Shown: positions 35,613 through 45,800, counted from the stretch's first letter. The stretch: 64,000 bases of DNA from Bacteroidia bacterium (GCA_030426665.1 JAUHYD010000005.1:219880-283879); one strand, 5' to 3'. The notes: generated by a model not told the origin, from the letters alone. A program made the numbers and translations.

Positions 35613-36800
35613 TTACCTTCTGGTACCGCGCGGTGCAGATGGCCGGGTTTCTGTCTTACCGGCGGGAGCTGCAGGCGCCGGTTGCCGACGAGTTGGTTGC
35701 GGAGCCGTTCTCCTGGTCGGTGCAGGCGCGGGTGCAGGTTTCGGTGTCGGCCTCCTCTTCGGGAGCGGCGGAGTTGCGGGCCTCACCGGACGAGATACAT
35801 CCCACTCATAAGGATTATTACTCGAACTGCCGGAACGTTCTCTGGGTGTTGCCACCTGATTGATATTAGTACCGGGAGTAAAGTCCTTCGTTTTGTTATG
35901 ATCTACGATTACCCGGCGAAAAACGGGAGCACTGCCACCATTGCTACCCACGGGCTGCGGCTTATCAAGCACCTGCGGCGCAGCTATCACACCCGGAGGC
36001 GCGACTCTGCGTCCGTTTGACCTTCTTGCGGGTTGTACCTGTGCCGGGCGGTACATTCTGACCACATTGTTGTGCACACGCGTATTGTAATTTCTGGAAT
36101 TGCGTATCTGGAATACCTGAACATTATTGCCGGTGACCTGTCGGACTTCGGCAGGGCGAGGTCCGGTTATATACAGGCTGTTGTTGTTTTCAAAAGTATT
36201 GTTGATAACTACCGAATTGGTATAAACATTATGGGTACCACGAGGCCCTTGCCAATACTGATAGTAACTTCCGGAATACACATACTGCGACGGGATAAAC
36301 ACCCACCAATCGCCGGGACAAGAGTAATCTAAAAGGCTGGCACCGATTCTAAAGCCGGGGCCGAGTGGGGCCCACCCATAATAACCGGTACTATATCGCC
36401 AGCTTACCCATGCCGGCCCCCAGTCTGTGCCGGGAATCCATAACCAACCATAGTAACCATCATAAGTCCACCTGCCATAATGGAAGCATGCCCAACCCCA
36501 CGGATATCCGGATACCCATGTATTTCCGTACTCCGTCATCACCCAGTGCCCGTTTGTATAATACGGACGAAATTCAATATCCTCATCAGGAAGCCATACG
36601 TAGCCGTACTCAGGGTCTTCAATCCATTGACCATAGGGCTCCAGACTTTGATAAAAATTCTCATACGACACATATGCATCTTCGTATTGGGCCGCGCATT
36701 GTACGGTCGGGGTGAGTAGCAATAATATAGTAGCAGTAAACGCAACAACAATACTATTAACCACTGCCATTGATAATTTCAGGCGATTTTCGCGCATCAT
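35613..36800 (-). CDS. Secreted DUF6600-type protein with Pro/Ala/Arg-rich tail
   Basis: 395 aa with an N-terminal signal/anchor (residues about 10-37: VVNSIVVAFTATILLLL). Residues about 45-200 are rich in Tyr, Trp and Gly and show repeated YGQWIEDPEYGYVWLP / YGRWTYDGYYGWLWIPG segments, typical of DUF6600 proteins. A mid-part with many Asn and Arg follows. The last about 60 residues are a low-complexity tail of Pro/Ala/Thr/Arg (PKPAPAPAPTRRTAPQ). Function unknown; likely cell-envelope associated. The other start, ATG at 36,797, differs by one codon. Confidence 0.7.
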   Translation of the reverse strand: MMRENRLKLSMAVVNSIVVAFTATILLLLTPTVQCAAQYEDAYVSYENFYQSLEPYGQWIEDPEYGYVWLPDEDIEFRPYYTNGHWVMTEYGNTWVSGYPWGWACFHYGRWTYDGYYGWLWIPGTDWGPAWVSWRYSTGYYGWAPLGPGFRIGASLLDYSCPGDWWVFIPSQYVYSGSYYQYWQGPRGTHNVYTNSVVINNTFENNNSLYITGPRPAEVRQVTGNNVQVFQIRNSRNYNTRVHNNVVRMYRPAQVQPARRSNGRRVAPPGVIAAPQVLDKPQPVGSNGGSAPVFRRVIVDHNKTKDFTPGTNINQVATPRERSGSSSNNPYEWDVSRPVRPATPPLPKRRPTPKPAPAPAPTRRTAPQPTRRQPAPAAPAGKTETRPSAPRGTRR

Positions 36801-36914
36801 ATATTAAATTAATAAAAAACACTTCTTTGAAGTATTCTGATGTAAATATAATGCTAATACAACAAAGCTGATTGAAACACAGATTAAAATCTAAATCGTA
36901 TTTGTCAGTATTTT

Positions 36915-36946
36915 TTTGAATTTATGGTTCTGTGCTATTATCTTTG
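36915..36946 (+). promoter_or_regulatory. Promoter of the 2TM-domain gene
   Basis: TTTG (36,915-36,918), 20-bp spacer, TATCTTTG (36,939-36,946): full match to the Bacteroidota consensus. ATG is 22 bp further. Confidence 0.75.
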
Positions 36947-36967
36947 TCGCACTTTAAAACAATAATA

Positions 36968-37216
36968 ATGCCAAAGAGGATAAAACCGACCGGAAAGCAG
37001 AAGTCAATGTTAATGATTCATTGTGTGATATTTGCTATCGCGACTGTATTACAGTTTATGTTCTATGATTACGGTGTTAAAGGATGGGCGTATCCGTGGC
37101 ATGCCTGGACAGTAGCAACATGGGGTTTGTGGCTGTTAGGTCACTTTTGCATCGTGTTCAGAAGCACAGAAGACCCGGGGTACGATACTTATCGTCGCCA
37201 ACAAGGTAAGTTGTAA
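36968..37216 (+). CDS. Small membrane protein, 2TM domain
   Basis: 82 aa from ATG at 36,968; upstream in-frame codons overlap the promoter. Two hydrophobic segments, residues about 17-35 (MLMIHCVIFAIATVLQFMF) and 45-65 (HAWTVATWGLWLLGHFCIVF), separated by a short loop YDYGVKGWAYPW, fit the 2TM domain family. The C-terminal tail is polar. Own promoter and terminator. No function is known. Confidence 0.65.
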   Translation: MPKRIKPTGKQKSMLMIHCVIFAIATVLQFMFYDYGVKGWAYPWHAWTVATWGLWLLGHFCIVFRSTEDPGYDTYRRQQGKL

Positions 37217-37241
37217 GCAACTACATTAAGATTTATATACG

Positions 37242-37281
37242 AACCACAATGACGCAGACAATTGCGTGATTGTGGTTTTTT
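37242..37281 (+). terminator. Rho-independent terminator after the 2TM gene
   Basis: AACCACAAT ... ATTGTGGTT, 9 bp, with an inner ACGCA/TGCGT stem separated by one G-G mismatch, followed by a run of six T. 25 bp after the stop codon. Confidence 0.85.
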
Positions 37282-37392
37282 ATTTGGGGGAAAGCTACCT
37301 ATTAGTAAGTGACAACTCCATTTCTGTACGTACAACGCTTGAGAGGTTTACTGAAATTTTCCTAACTTGTAACTACCCATAAACAAGTTGCC

Positions 37393-38586
37393 ATGAAAAA
37401 ATATGCCCTAATAGTTTGCTTGCTTTCGCTGGCTTATACTGCTTTGTCTCAATCATTTTTGCTGAAGGGAAATCTTGTTGGATTTAACAATAATACAAGG
37501 GTGTACTTATTAAAAATGGATCATCTCGACCATTTCTTTGCTGGTAGCAATCAAACGGTTGTAGATAGTGCTGCGATAGATGCTAACGGCCATTTTGAAT
37601 TTACTGACGCAGCTATCATTGAAGACAACACATTTTATAGGTTGAATGTCATTGATGAGGAACAGGATAATCCGGGCGCTTTGTATATGGTAGGATCAAA
37701 AGAAAACTTTGCTTTCTTTCTGCTCAATAAACAATCGCAAATAGCCATTTCTACTGATGCAACTTACGTAAGCAAAAACCTGGTATTGTCTAAAACAGAC
37801 GAGGCTAACTCTCTGATTCAGAAGCTGCGGACGTTGCTGAGAAAGGATAATGAATTTGTTGACAATCTGATAGCTCGTAGACGGAAATTAAACCCTGACA
37901 AGCCTTCCTACAATGACTCTGTGAAAATAATTAATGAACAGATATCAAACAGCGGGGTTATTACCCATACCTACCAATCAATAAAAAACTTTGCAGATAC
38001 GGTTAGCAATCCGCTTGTGTCAATGCTGGCAATGCAGTACTTACCTGTTGATGACGATCGTCCGTTTCACATAAAGATGAATGAACGCTATCAGCGCACC
38101 ATACCGGAATCGAAATATGCGGAGCAGTTTGACGCTATGCTAAACGGAAAGTCAACTTATTTAGAGGTTGGGAGCAAAGCACCTGACTTTCAACTTCCTG
38201 ATAATAAAGGGAGAAACATCACGCTGTCTTCTCTGCACGGGAGATATGTGCTCGTTGACTTCTGGGCAAGTTGGTGCCACCCATGCCGGCAGGAAAATGT
38301 AGCGTTCATAAAACCAATGTATGAGCAATTCAAGAAAAAAGGATTCACGGTGCTTAGTATATCGTTAGATATCAACAGAGAAAATTGGATAGCAGCCATA
38401 CAAAAAGACGAAACAGGTATGTGGCATCATGTGTCGGATATGCAGGGCCAGGCTTCTCCTGTTGCCGGCGCCTACAAAATACGTTCGTTGCCCTATAACT
38501 ACTTGATAGGTCCGGATGGAATAATCGTTGCCAGCGACCTGCGAGGTGCTGCACTTGAAAAGAAGCTTAAAAAGCTATTCAGGTAA
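37393..38586 (+). CDS. TlpA-like thioredoxin with N-terminal DUF4369-type domain
   Basis: Exported thiol-disulfide protein of the Bacteroidota TlpA/ResA type. 397 aa with signal peptide (residues 1-19, ALIVCLLSLAYTALSQ). Residues about 22-115 are a beta-rich DUF4369-like domain (FLLKGNLVGFNNNTRVYLLK). Residues about 258-397 are an AhpC/TSA-thioredoxin fold: APDFQLPDNKGRNITLSSLH, then WASWCHPCRQENV with Cys295 and Cys298, and IRSLPYNYLIGPDGIIVA with the cis-Pro. Probably reduces envelope disulfides; the N-terminal part may bind a partner. Start ATG at 37,393. Confidence 0.88.
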   Translation: MKKYALIVCLLSLAYTALSQSFLLKGNLVGFNNNTRVYLLKMDHLDHFFAGSNQTVVDSAAIDANGHFEFTDAAIIEDNTFYRLNVIDEEQDNPGALYMVGSKENFAFFLLNKQSQIAISTDATYVSKNLVLSKTDEANSLIQKLRTLLRKDNEFVDNLIARRRKLNPDKPSYNDSVKIINEQISNSGVITHTYQSIKNFADTVSNPLVSMLAMQYLPVDDDRPFHIKMNERYQRTIPESKYAEQFDAMLNGKSTYLEVGSKAPDFQLPDNKGRNITLSSLHGRYVLVDFWASWCHPCRQENVAFIKPMYEQFKKKGFTVLSISLDINRENWIAAIQKDETGMWHHVSDMQGQASPVAGAYKIRSLPYNYLIGPDGIIVASDLRGAALEKKLKKLFR

Positions 38587-38829
38587 ATAATTCCTGTATG
38601 TTGGTTTACTACAAACATGTACCGCCCCAAAAAATCAAATTGACCTTAAATACACAATGAATAATGAAATATACTTCTGCAATACCTGCAAATGATACCC
38701 TTACTAAATGCGTAATACCTTATAAACGATGCCATGTAGCAATGAGCGGACAGTTCTATTTTTGGTTGGGTGATTGACTATTGATATGTATTTACTATTT
38801 TTGAGTTTCTGATGTATAAAAATATCTTT

Positions 38830-39849
38830 ATGAAGAAATCTTTTTTACTATATATAGCAACCCTGTTGCTGGGCTGTACGCTTGTTGTGTCGTCCTGCAA
38901 AAAACCAGTTCATTCAAACGTACCGACTCCCAATAACGTTAGGATGCTGAGCTACTCAAAAGTAACAACTATCGAATTCCGAGTGCCGGTTGCGGGTGTT
39001 CCGAGTACTATCAATGAGAACTATCGGTTTTATTACAATGCGGCCAATAAGGTATCGAAAATGATATATACCGGCAACGATTCTTTCCAATTTCATAAAG
39101 TTATAGACTTTGAATACCGAAAAGATTCTGTATTCAAAACCACAACAAACGCCCTAACCAACCAAATTGTGGAGCGTGATACATTCATTATGAATTCCAA
39201 TGGTCAGCTTATTACGGCATTCACACCCAATACAATTAATGAATACGAATACTATGGCAAGTTGCTGGCGCGGAACAAACGTAGCGCGCGTAGCTGGCGG
39301 AATATTTCCATGAGTACCCAATCTACGTACACATCTGTAAACGGAGATTTCCTGGAGCACAATAGTGATAATAGACTGACTACTGAAATCTATGACATGA
39401 CAACTCCGCTGAAGCATTTGGCCTTCCTGCAATGGGCGCCAACTACATTTGCACCTATTGTAGACACGGTGTTCGGCTACAATTCACTTGTAAATGTGCG
39501 TGATGGATACAATTTTAAAGATATTTACTTGCATGTATTGGATGACCTAGGCCGTAAAGACAGCCTAATTTATTATGGACAACCATGGATAAATGAAGAT
39601 TACCACTTCTACACAGAAATGGCAAACAGACCGGGTGATTATATGCAAATTCAGTCATTTACCCAATTTGGTACAAACATTTTCCAGAATTCACATTTGG
39701 TTGAGAACATCACTTCAAGAAATCTAAGTACTAAAGCAGAATATAACATAGATGCATACAGCAATATCATTCAGACAACTGCCGTAACCGTAGATAGCGT
39801 ACTGAATAAGTATACTGAGGTTTATGATATTCAGTACGAGACGTTTTAG
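38830..39849 (+). CDS. Hypothetical lipoprotein
   Basis: 339 aa from ATG at 38,830 (MKKSFLLYIATLLLGCT); lipobox VSSC. The mature part begins KKPVHSNVPTPNN and is rich in Asn, Thr, Ser and aromatic residues with repeated Tyr-x-Asn stretches such as ENYRFYYNAANKVSKMIYTG and EYEYYGKLLAR, like Rhs/YD-style beta-strand repeats that have lost their motif. No catalytic motif. Not in an operon. Function unknown. Confidence 0.65.
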   Translation: MKKSFLLYIATLLLGCTLVVSSCKKPVHSNVPTPNNVRMLSYSKVTTIEFRVPVAGVPSTINENYRFYYNAANKVSKMIYTGNDSFQFHKVIDFEYRKDSVFKTTTNALTNQIVERDTFIMNSNGQLITAFTPNTINEYEYYGKLLARNKRSARSWRNISMSTQSTYTSVNGDFLEHNSDNRLTTEIYDMTTPLKHLAFLQWAPTTFAPIVDTVFGYNSLVNVRDGYNFKDIYLHVLDDLGRKDSLIYYGQPWINEDYHFYTEMANRPGDYMQIQSFTQFGTNIFQNSHLVENITSRNLSTKAEYNIDAYSNIIQTTAVTVDSVLNKYTEVYDIQYETF

Positions 39850-39979
39850 AGCGCATATTTAACTACTATAACAGCAAATTGCTGTTTGACCGACTTCATA
39901 ACACCCTCCCGACAATAGCGGTATTGTGCGTGTTGGTCATTGTGTTTCATTATCTTATTTAAAATAAATTAAATATTTT

Positions 39980-40804
39980 ATGGCAAACCAATTGCTTAAA
40001 GGGAAGAAAGGAATCATATTCGGAGCTCTTGATGAACGCTCTATAGCATGGAAAACGGCACTAAGTGCAGTAGCAGAAGGCGCAGAAATTGTACTTAGCA
40101 ATGCTCCGATTGCTTTGCGTATGGGAAAAATCAACGAATTGGCTACTCTGTGTAATGCTCAGGTTATTGCTGCAGATGCAACGTCTGATAGTGATCTTGA
40201 CACATTGATGGAGAAAAGCATGGAGATTTTTGGTGGCAAGTTTGATTTTATTCTCCATTCCATTGGAATGTCGCCAAACGTGCGAAAAAAAATAGAATAT
40301 ACTAGTAGCAATCATGACAATTTTCTGAAGACACTTGACATTTCTGCCTTATCGTTACACCGGGTATTGCAATCGGCAATGAAAGCGGACGCTCTGAATG
40401 ATTGGGGCTCTGTATTGGGACTTAGTTATATAGCCGCTCAGCGAACTTTCCCTGGTTATAACGACATGGCCGACGCTAAAGCAGTACTGGAAAGTATCGC
40501 ACGCAACTTTGGATACCATTACGGCTTTGCAAAGAAAGTGCGTGTTAATACCATTTCACAGTCACCAACAGTAACGACAGCAGGTTCGGGCGTATCAGGC
40601 TTTGATGTATTCTTTAACTATGCAGAGAAAATGTCGCCTCTTGGAAATGCAAGCGCAGAAGATTGTGCCAATTACTGCATCATGATGTTCAGCGATTATA
40701 CTCGAATGGTAACCATGCAAAACCTGTTTCATGATGGCGGGTTCTCCAACACCGGGGTAAGTGGTGGCATCATAGAGGAGATGACGAATAATCAGAGTGC
40801 GTAA
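39980..40804 (+). CDS. fabI: Enoyl-[acyl-carrier-protein] reductase
   Basis: Final NAD(P)H-dependent reduction step of type II fatty-acid synthesis. 274 aa SDR. Cofactor motif GIIFGALDERSIAWKTALSA, HSIGMSPNVR, LGLSYIAAQRTFPGYNDMAD, with the catalytic Tyr160-x6-Lys167 spacing of FabI (Tyr-Asn-Asp-Met-Ala-Asp-Ala-Lys). C-terminal FHDGGFSNTGVS. The family is the triclosan target. The next gene, porQ, starts 96 bp on and may share the message. Confidence 0.93.
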   Translation: MANQLLKGKKGIIFGALDERSIAWKTALSAVAEGAEIVLSNAPIALRMGKINELATLCNAQVIAADATSDSDLDTLMEKSMEIFGGKFDFILHSIGMSPNVRKKIEYTSSNHDNFLKTLDISALSLHRVLQSAMKADALNDWGSVLGLSYIAAQRTFPGYNDMADAKAVLESIARNFGYHYGFAKKVRVNTISQSPTVTTAGSGVSGFDVFFNYAEKMSPLGNASAEDCANYCIMMFSDYTRMVTMQNLFHDGGFSNTGVSGGIIEEMTNNQSA

Positions 40805-40900
40805 TTGAACTATATAAACAGCCGAAACCTTTCGATTGCTCTATTCAGCGCAATATTTATACGTCTGCGACGTTTTAATGAGCAATAGTATCTAATTCTC

Positions 40901-42064
40901 ATGCGACTACTGTCCGACATACAACCGAAGCGAACAACCGCCACCAAACCGTTATTTCTCAATAAGGGTATATATCTGGCAGTTGCGGTACTATTAGTCG
41001 CCTCTTCAGGATATGCACAGGTTACGGGCGGGCAGTTTGCCTTTGAGTTTTTACGACTGTCAAACTCTCCTCGAGTTTCGGCTCTTGGCGGAATAAGTGT
41101 TTCTAACCCTACCGACGACATCTCTCTGGCACTGCAAAACCCATCGTTGATGCGGGCGGGACTGCACAATCAGCTTCAGCTGAACTATAACGGGATGTAT
41201 GCAGGAATAAGCTCGACCAACCTCAACTATGGCTACCATGCTGAGAAAATAAATACCTCGTTTTTGTTCGGTGTACAATACCTGAATTACGGCAACTTCA
41301 CACAAACTAATAATGTAGGACTTGAAGAGGGAACATTCAAAGCTATCGACTATGCCGTGACCCTTGGAGCGTCTCGCAGCTATCTGCAACACTGGCGTTA
41401 TGGGGCAAATATTAAGTTAGCTCATTCATCTTTATACACGCAACGAGCGTCGGCAGCAATGATGGATATCGGTGTTAACTACTATGATACTGCTACATTG
41501 CTGGACCTTGGAATTGTTGCCAAAAATATGGGCGTAATGCTGGATACCTATAACCCTGATGCTCCGGCAGAGCCAATTCCTTTCGATTTGCAAATAGGCA
41601 TTTCGAAAAGGTTTAAGCATGTCCCATTGAAGATATTCAGTACCGTTCACCATCTATATGAATGGGACATTCGCTATGACAACCCTGACGACATCACCAA
41701 TAACACCATTTTAGGTGGGACAGATAGCAATGCAAAAGAGAAATCTTATTTCTCTGATAAGCTGTTCCGCCATTTTATATTCGGCGCAGAAATCACATTG
41801 GGTAAAAAAATTACTGTTACCGGCTCGTACAACTACCTTCGCCGTAAAGAAATGGCACTGCAGTCCCGACCCGGTGTTGCCGGCTTTGCCTTCGGTGTGT
41901 GTGTAAATCTGAACAAATTTGTCATTAATTATGGCAGGTCCTATTATCACATCGCGGGCCCGTATAATGAAATCGGGCTTACTTTCCGAATGAATAAACT
42001 GTTCGGACTGGGAAAGCTGGGTGAGAAGATTCGCTGGAACGCAGACTATCAGGACTGGCAATAA
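40901..42064 (+). CDS. porQ: Type IX secretion system protein PorQ
   Basis: Outer-membrane beta-barrel (PorV/FadL-like) of the T9SS, thought to help PorU/PorV-linked cargo reach the surface. 387 aa; hydrophobic signal in residues about 20-40 (GIYLAVAVLLVASSGYAQ). Then FEFLRLSNSPRVSALGGISV, SLALQNPSLMRAGLHNQLQL and beta-strand alternation, e.g. WRYGANIKLAHSSLYTQRAS, ending NADYQDWQ. It fits the presence of three T9SS cargo proteins in this window. 42 bp before the sensor kinase gene, same strand. Confidence 0.85.
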   Translation: MRLLSDIQPKRTTATKPLFLNKGIYLAVAVLLVASSGYAQVTGGQFAFEFLRLSNSPRVSALGGISVSNPTDDISLALQNPSLMRAGLHNQLQLNYNGMYAGISSTNLNYGYHAEKINTSFLFGVQYLNYGNFTQTNNVGLEEGTFKAIDYAVTLGASRSYLQHWRYGANIKLAHSSLYTQRASAAMMDIGVNYYDTATLLDLGIVAKNMGVMLDTYNPDAPAEPIPFDLQIGISKRFKHVPLKIFSTVHHLYEWDIRYDNPDDITNNTILGGTDSNAKEKSYFSDKLFRHFIFGAEITLGKKITVTGSYNYLRRKEMALQSRPGVAGFAFGVCVNLNKFVINYGRSYYHIAGPYNEIGLTFRMNKLFGLGKLGEKIRWNADYQDWQ

Positions 42065-42106
42065 TAGATCTATTCCCTAAAGGTGATTTTAAGGGGGACA
42101 AAGCAT

Positions 42107-45100
42107 ATGTTAAGCAGATATGCTTTTTCTTTGCATAATAACATGCAGCTCCACATCAAATATCTACAGGTTGTTCTGGTTACTTTATTTTTGATAGTAA
42201 CCGGCATTGCACTACCTATTACCGCAGACGGGCAACGTTATCACTTCCACAATCTGAATGTTGACGATGGATTGATTCAGTCTCAGGCAACGTGTCTGGC
42301 GCAGGACAAATCGGGCAATTTATGGATTGGTACGCTTGGTGGACTTTCGCGGTACGACGGCCGAAATTTTACCAGCTATACGGTAAGAAACGGATTGCTC
42401 CATAATATCATCCGTGCTGTTGCTACCGATGCGCAAGGTCGTGTCTGGATTGGCGGACCGGAAGGCATTTCAGGGTTTGACGGGGAAACATTTGTACACT
42501 TTCGGAAACAAGTACAAACAAAACGAAACCTCAATAACACACAACAAATATCTGTTGTCAATGATACAGTATGGTGGCGCGTGCAGGGAGAAGTCTACTT
42601 TATAGCAAATGGGAAGATTAAGTATTTCGTTACTCCCGGTAGAGAAGGGTTTATTACTTCGTTTCTAGCAGAGCCCGGTAATGTATGGATTGCCAAAGAA
42701 CGGGAGATATATCACTTTCATAATGCACAATGGGACACACTCGAATACGACCTACCGCCCGAGGTTGTCCCACAGAATATATTTCACATGTTCCGAAGAA
42801 AAGACAGCACCATCGTCCTCTCCGGAAGTTTTGGCTTTTACAAAATAAAAAACAAGAAGGTTGTCATTTGCAAACACCGCGATAGGCCAATTAATTTCAT
42901 CCAGAACATATCATCGGCAACGGAGGACAACAACGGTGCACTATGGTCGGGCGCTGCCAATGGTGCGGTGAAAATTGACAGCTATGAAATACACTTCTAT
43001 AATAAGCGGAACGGACTCACCGACAATTACATATATGATGTGTTTAGAGACTCTGAGGGTAGCATCTGGCTGGCATCGGACGGGCAGGGCGTATTCCGAT
43101 TTTCCGGTACACAATTTACAGGACTTGACGAAAGCATGGGACTGCCGAGTGCTCAGGTGATGGCCATTGCCTCAAACAAGAAGGACTCTTTGTTTATAGG
43201 CACTTATGATGCAGGAGTGTATGTCTATAAAGATAAAAAGGTTACTCCGTTGTTCTTCCCGTCGACTCCGGTACCGGCAATCACAACATTATGTTACACG
43301 GCAGATTCAAAACTGTGGATTGGTACGCGAGGCAGAGGCTTATGGTCTTATTACAACGGGATTTTCCATCAATACACAGCGACGACACACAATTTACCTT
43401 CAAACTTTATCAACTGCCTGTACACAGATGCTTTCGGTCGTCTGTGGATAGGATTTACCAATCGGGTCATGGTACTTGAGGACAATATCTTTAAGACAGC
43501 CGACAGCAGCAACAGCCCGGTTTACTCTTTTCTGACGATTGGTTTCGATAGTACACTGGTGGCTGCAGAAGATGGTTTGCAGTTATTTCACGCAGGTGCC
43601 ATGCATCCCTTTATTACCGGCACATTGGCAGATAGCGTTGCCGTTCAATGCCTTGTAAAGAGGGGCAGTGAGTTGTGGCTGGGCAGCAGCGACAATGGGG
43701 TAATACGCTATGATATGGGCTCAGGGACAGCTACCGCCATCAACAAAAGCAACGGACTACGATCAGACTTTATCTATAACATTATCACAGACAATGACAG
43801 CAATGTATGGGCAGGTACAGGCTTTGGCATACATAAAATTACCACCGACGCAAAAGGGCAGATTAATGTGACGTTTTACGGAAAGGCGCAAGGGATTACA
43901 GGTATGGAAAGCAACATAAACTCTGTGCTGAAATTAAAGGATGGCAGCATATGGTTTGGTACTACAGAAGGTGCGCTACACTACAACCCACATACAAGGG
44001 CTGTTACGCCCGCGCCATCGGGCATTGCATTGCAGTCGGTAAAAATATCCGGTGGGACTGTACCCGACGAGCAATGGTATGACAGTACCGATAAGTGGTA
44101 CAACGTTCCCTACCATCTACGGCTTCCCTATAAGAAAAACAACATAGCCTTTTCGTTTCAGGCTATTACCCTTAACGGTGCGCAACAAGCATTGTATCGG
44201 TATCGCATGGACGGCCTGGATGCGCCGTGGTCTGACTGGTCTACAACGAACACAATTACTTATTCTGCCATGCCGCCCGGCAACTATGTACTGCATGTAC
44301 AGTGTAAAAGTGATGCCATAACCAGCACACCTGAACTGACGTACGCCTTTGAAATTATCACACCGTTTCACAAAACGTCCTGGTTTCGGTTTATTATATT
44401 CATTGCCTGCATACTCATAGGCATACTGATACAATACATCTATAACAAGCAAAAACAGAATCGTCAGAAACTACGGGCCAGACTAAGATCAGAGGAGCAG
44501 GGAAAAGTACGTTTGCGAACTGCCGAAGACTTTCATGACGAGATAGGCAATAAACTAACCCGAATAAATGTATTAGCCAGTGTGTTGAAGAACAAAGTAT
44601 CGCTAACGCCTGAGACCCTGCGCATCCTGAATCAGATAGAAGACAACACTTCTCAACTATATAGCGGCACCAGAGATATACTTTGGTCGCTCAAGCCATC
44701 AAATGACAGCCTGTTCGAGATAATAAACAGAATATTCGAGTTTGGCACAGAGTTGTTTCAGGACACCAGTGTACAGTTCTCCGCAAGTGGAAATAATGAG
44801 CAATGGAATAACATCCGTCTGGATATGGAAATGAGCCGAAACCTCATTATGATATTTAAGGAAGCCATGAATAATGCGCTGAAATATTCCGGCGGCAGCA
44901 TGGTGACGATGCAGGTGTCATTGAAGCATAATTCGGTGCTACATATAGTACTCAAAGACAACGGGAACGGCTTTGACACAAAATCAGCGACAACAGGAAA
45001 CGGGCTCACGAATATGCATAACAGAGCCGGTCGACTGAACGGGAAGCTATATATAGATTCCGGGAGTAAGGGTACTATCATTAGTCTATCGTTCAAAATA

Positions 45101-45115
45101 CCGCCAAACAGGTGA
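42107..45115 (+). CDS. Sensor histidine kinase with Reg_prop propeller and Y_Y_Y domain
   Basis: Membrane-bound sensor of a two-component system. 1002 aa from ATG at 42,107 (a purine-rich AAGGGGG stretch lies just upstream); a GTG at 42,083 is possible. Signal/TM near residues 15-45, then a periplasmic two-component regulator propeller (repeats such as DKSGNLWIGTLGGLSRYDG, DAFGRLWIGFTNRVMVLED), a Y_Y_Y domain (AITLNGAQQALYRYRMDGLD), TM about 757-780, HisKA_3-type phospho-acceptor His810 (EDFHDEIGNKLTRIN) and HATPase with N-box near 922 (NNALKYSGG) and DNGNGFD near 951. Probably detects a surface glycan or peptide; pairs with the following regulator. Confidence 0.92.
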   Translation: MLSRYAFSLHNNMQLHIKYLQVVLVTLFLIVTGIALPITADGQRYHFHNLNVDDGLIQSQATCLAQDKSGNLWIGTLGGLSRYDGRNFTSYTVRNGLLHNIIRAVATDAQGRVWIGGPEGISGFDGETFVHFRKQVQTKRNLNNTQQISVVNDTVWWRVQGEVYFIANGKIKYFVTPGREGFITSFLAEPGNVWIAKEREIYHFHNAQWDTLEYDLPPEVVPQNIFHMFRRKDSTIVLSGSFGFYKIKNKKVVICKHRDRPINFIQNISSATEDNNGALWSGAANGAVKIDSYEIHFYNKRNGLTDNYIYDVFRDSEGSIWLASDGQGVFRFSGTQFTGLDESMGLPSAQVMAIASNKKDSLFIGTYDAGVYVYKDKKVTPLFFPSTPVPAITTLCYTADSKLWIGTRGRGLWSYYNGIFHQYTATTHNLPSNFINCLYTDAFGRLWIGFTNRVMVLEDNIFKTADSSNSPVYSFLTIGFDSTLVAAEDGLQLFHAGAMHPFITGTLADSVAVQCLVKRGSELWLGSSDNGVIRYDMGSGTATAINKSNGLRSDFIYNIITDNDSNVWAGTGFGIHKITTDAKGQINVTFYGKAQGITGMESNINSVLKLKDGSIWFGTTEGALHYNPHTRAVTPAPSGIALQSVKISGGTVPDEQWYDSTDKWYNVPYHLRLPYKKNNIAFSFQAITLNGAQQALYRYRMDGLDAPWSDWSTTNTITYSAMPPGNYVLHVQCKSDAITSTPELTYAFEIITPFHKTSWFRFIIFIACILIGILIQYIYNKQKQNRQKLRARLRSEEQGKVRLRTAEDFHDEIGNKLTRINVLASVLKNKVSLTPETLRILNQIEDNTSQLYSGTRDILWSLKPSNDSLFEIINRIFEFGTELFQDTSVQFSASGNNEQWNNIRLDMEMSRNLIMIFKEAMNNALKYSGGSMVTMQVSLKHNSVLHIVLKDNGNGFDTKSATTGNGLTNMHNRAGRLNGKLYIDSGSKGTIISLSFKIPPNR

Positions 45116-45161
45116 CAAAATAAAGGTACCTATTTACGAACTTTACTGAAAACGTACAATT

Positions 45162-45794
45162 ATGACACGTGATCTGGATATACATGTAGCTATCATAGAA
45201 GATGACCAAACCATAAGAGAGGGGTATGCCTTCCTGATAGGAAATACAAACGGATATAAGATTACAGGCACCTATGCCTCTTTTGAAGAAGCGGCAAAAA
45301 AAATTGCCAACGACAATCCTGATGTACTACTGTTGGACGTGGAGCTGCCGGGCATCTCAGGGGTAGAGGCACTGCCCAAGCTAAAAAAGCTACTACCCGA
45401 TATGCATATACTAATACTGACAGTATATGAAGATGAGATGCTGATATTCCGTGCCCTCGGTAACGGCGCTGCCGGCTACCTGACAAAAAACACACCACCA
45501 GAGAAAATAGTATCTGCGATACATGAGGTAATGGAAGGTGGCGGCCCAATGAGTGCACACATTGCACGCATGGTCATCTCTTCGTTTAAGCGCAATGAAG
45601 CAACACCACTTACCCGCAGAGAAACAGAAATTCTGGAGCAAATATCTACAGGTAAAAGCCGCAAACGTATAGCAGATGAGCTTTTCATAGATTTAGAAAC
45701 CGTGAAATCGCACATCAAAAACATCTACCACAAGCTGGATGTACACTCCAAAGCAGATGCGATAAAAACCGCAAGAGACAATAAGTTTATCTAG
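45162..45794 (+). CDS. Response regulator, NarL/LuxR family
   Basis: Receiver plus HTH regulator, 210 aa. Acidic pocket Asp14/Asp15 and phospho-acceptor Asp59 (LLLDVELPG); Thr/Lys positions follow (LILTVYED, GAAGYLTKNTPPE). C-terminal LuxR-type HTH in residues about 145-205: LTRRETEILEQISTGKSRKR, then VKSHIKNIYHKLDVHSKADA. Placed 46 bp after the kinase, so these two are a cognate pair. Convergent with the MscS operon, 6 bp apart. Target genes not known; porQ lies just upstream of the pair. Confidence 0.94.
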   Translation: MTRDLDIHVAIIEDDQTIREGYAFLIGNTNGYKITGTYASFEEAAKKIANDNPDVLLLDVELPGISGVEALPKLKKLLPDMHILILTVYEDEMLIFRALGNGAAGYLTKNTPPEKIVSAIHEVMEGGGPMSAHIARMVISSFKRNEATPLTRRETEILEQISTGKSRKRIADELFIDLETVKSHIKNIYHKLDVHSKADAIKTARDNKFI

Positions 45795-45800
45795 GCGTAA

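Noticed and set aside
39880..39900. AACAGCAAATTGCTGTT hairpin after the 38,830 lipoprotein gene as terminator
   Set aside because: Stem of 7 bp with a 3-nt loop and no T-run; too weak to call.
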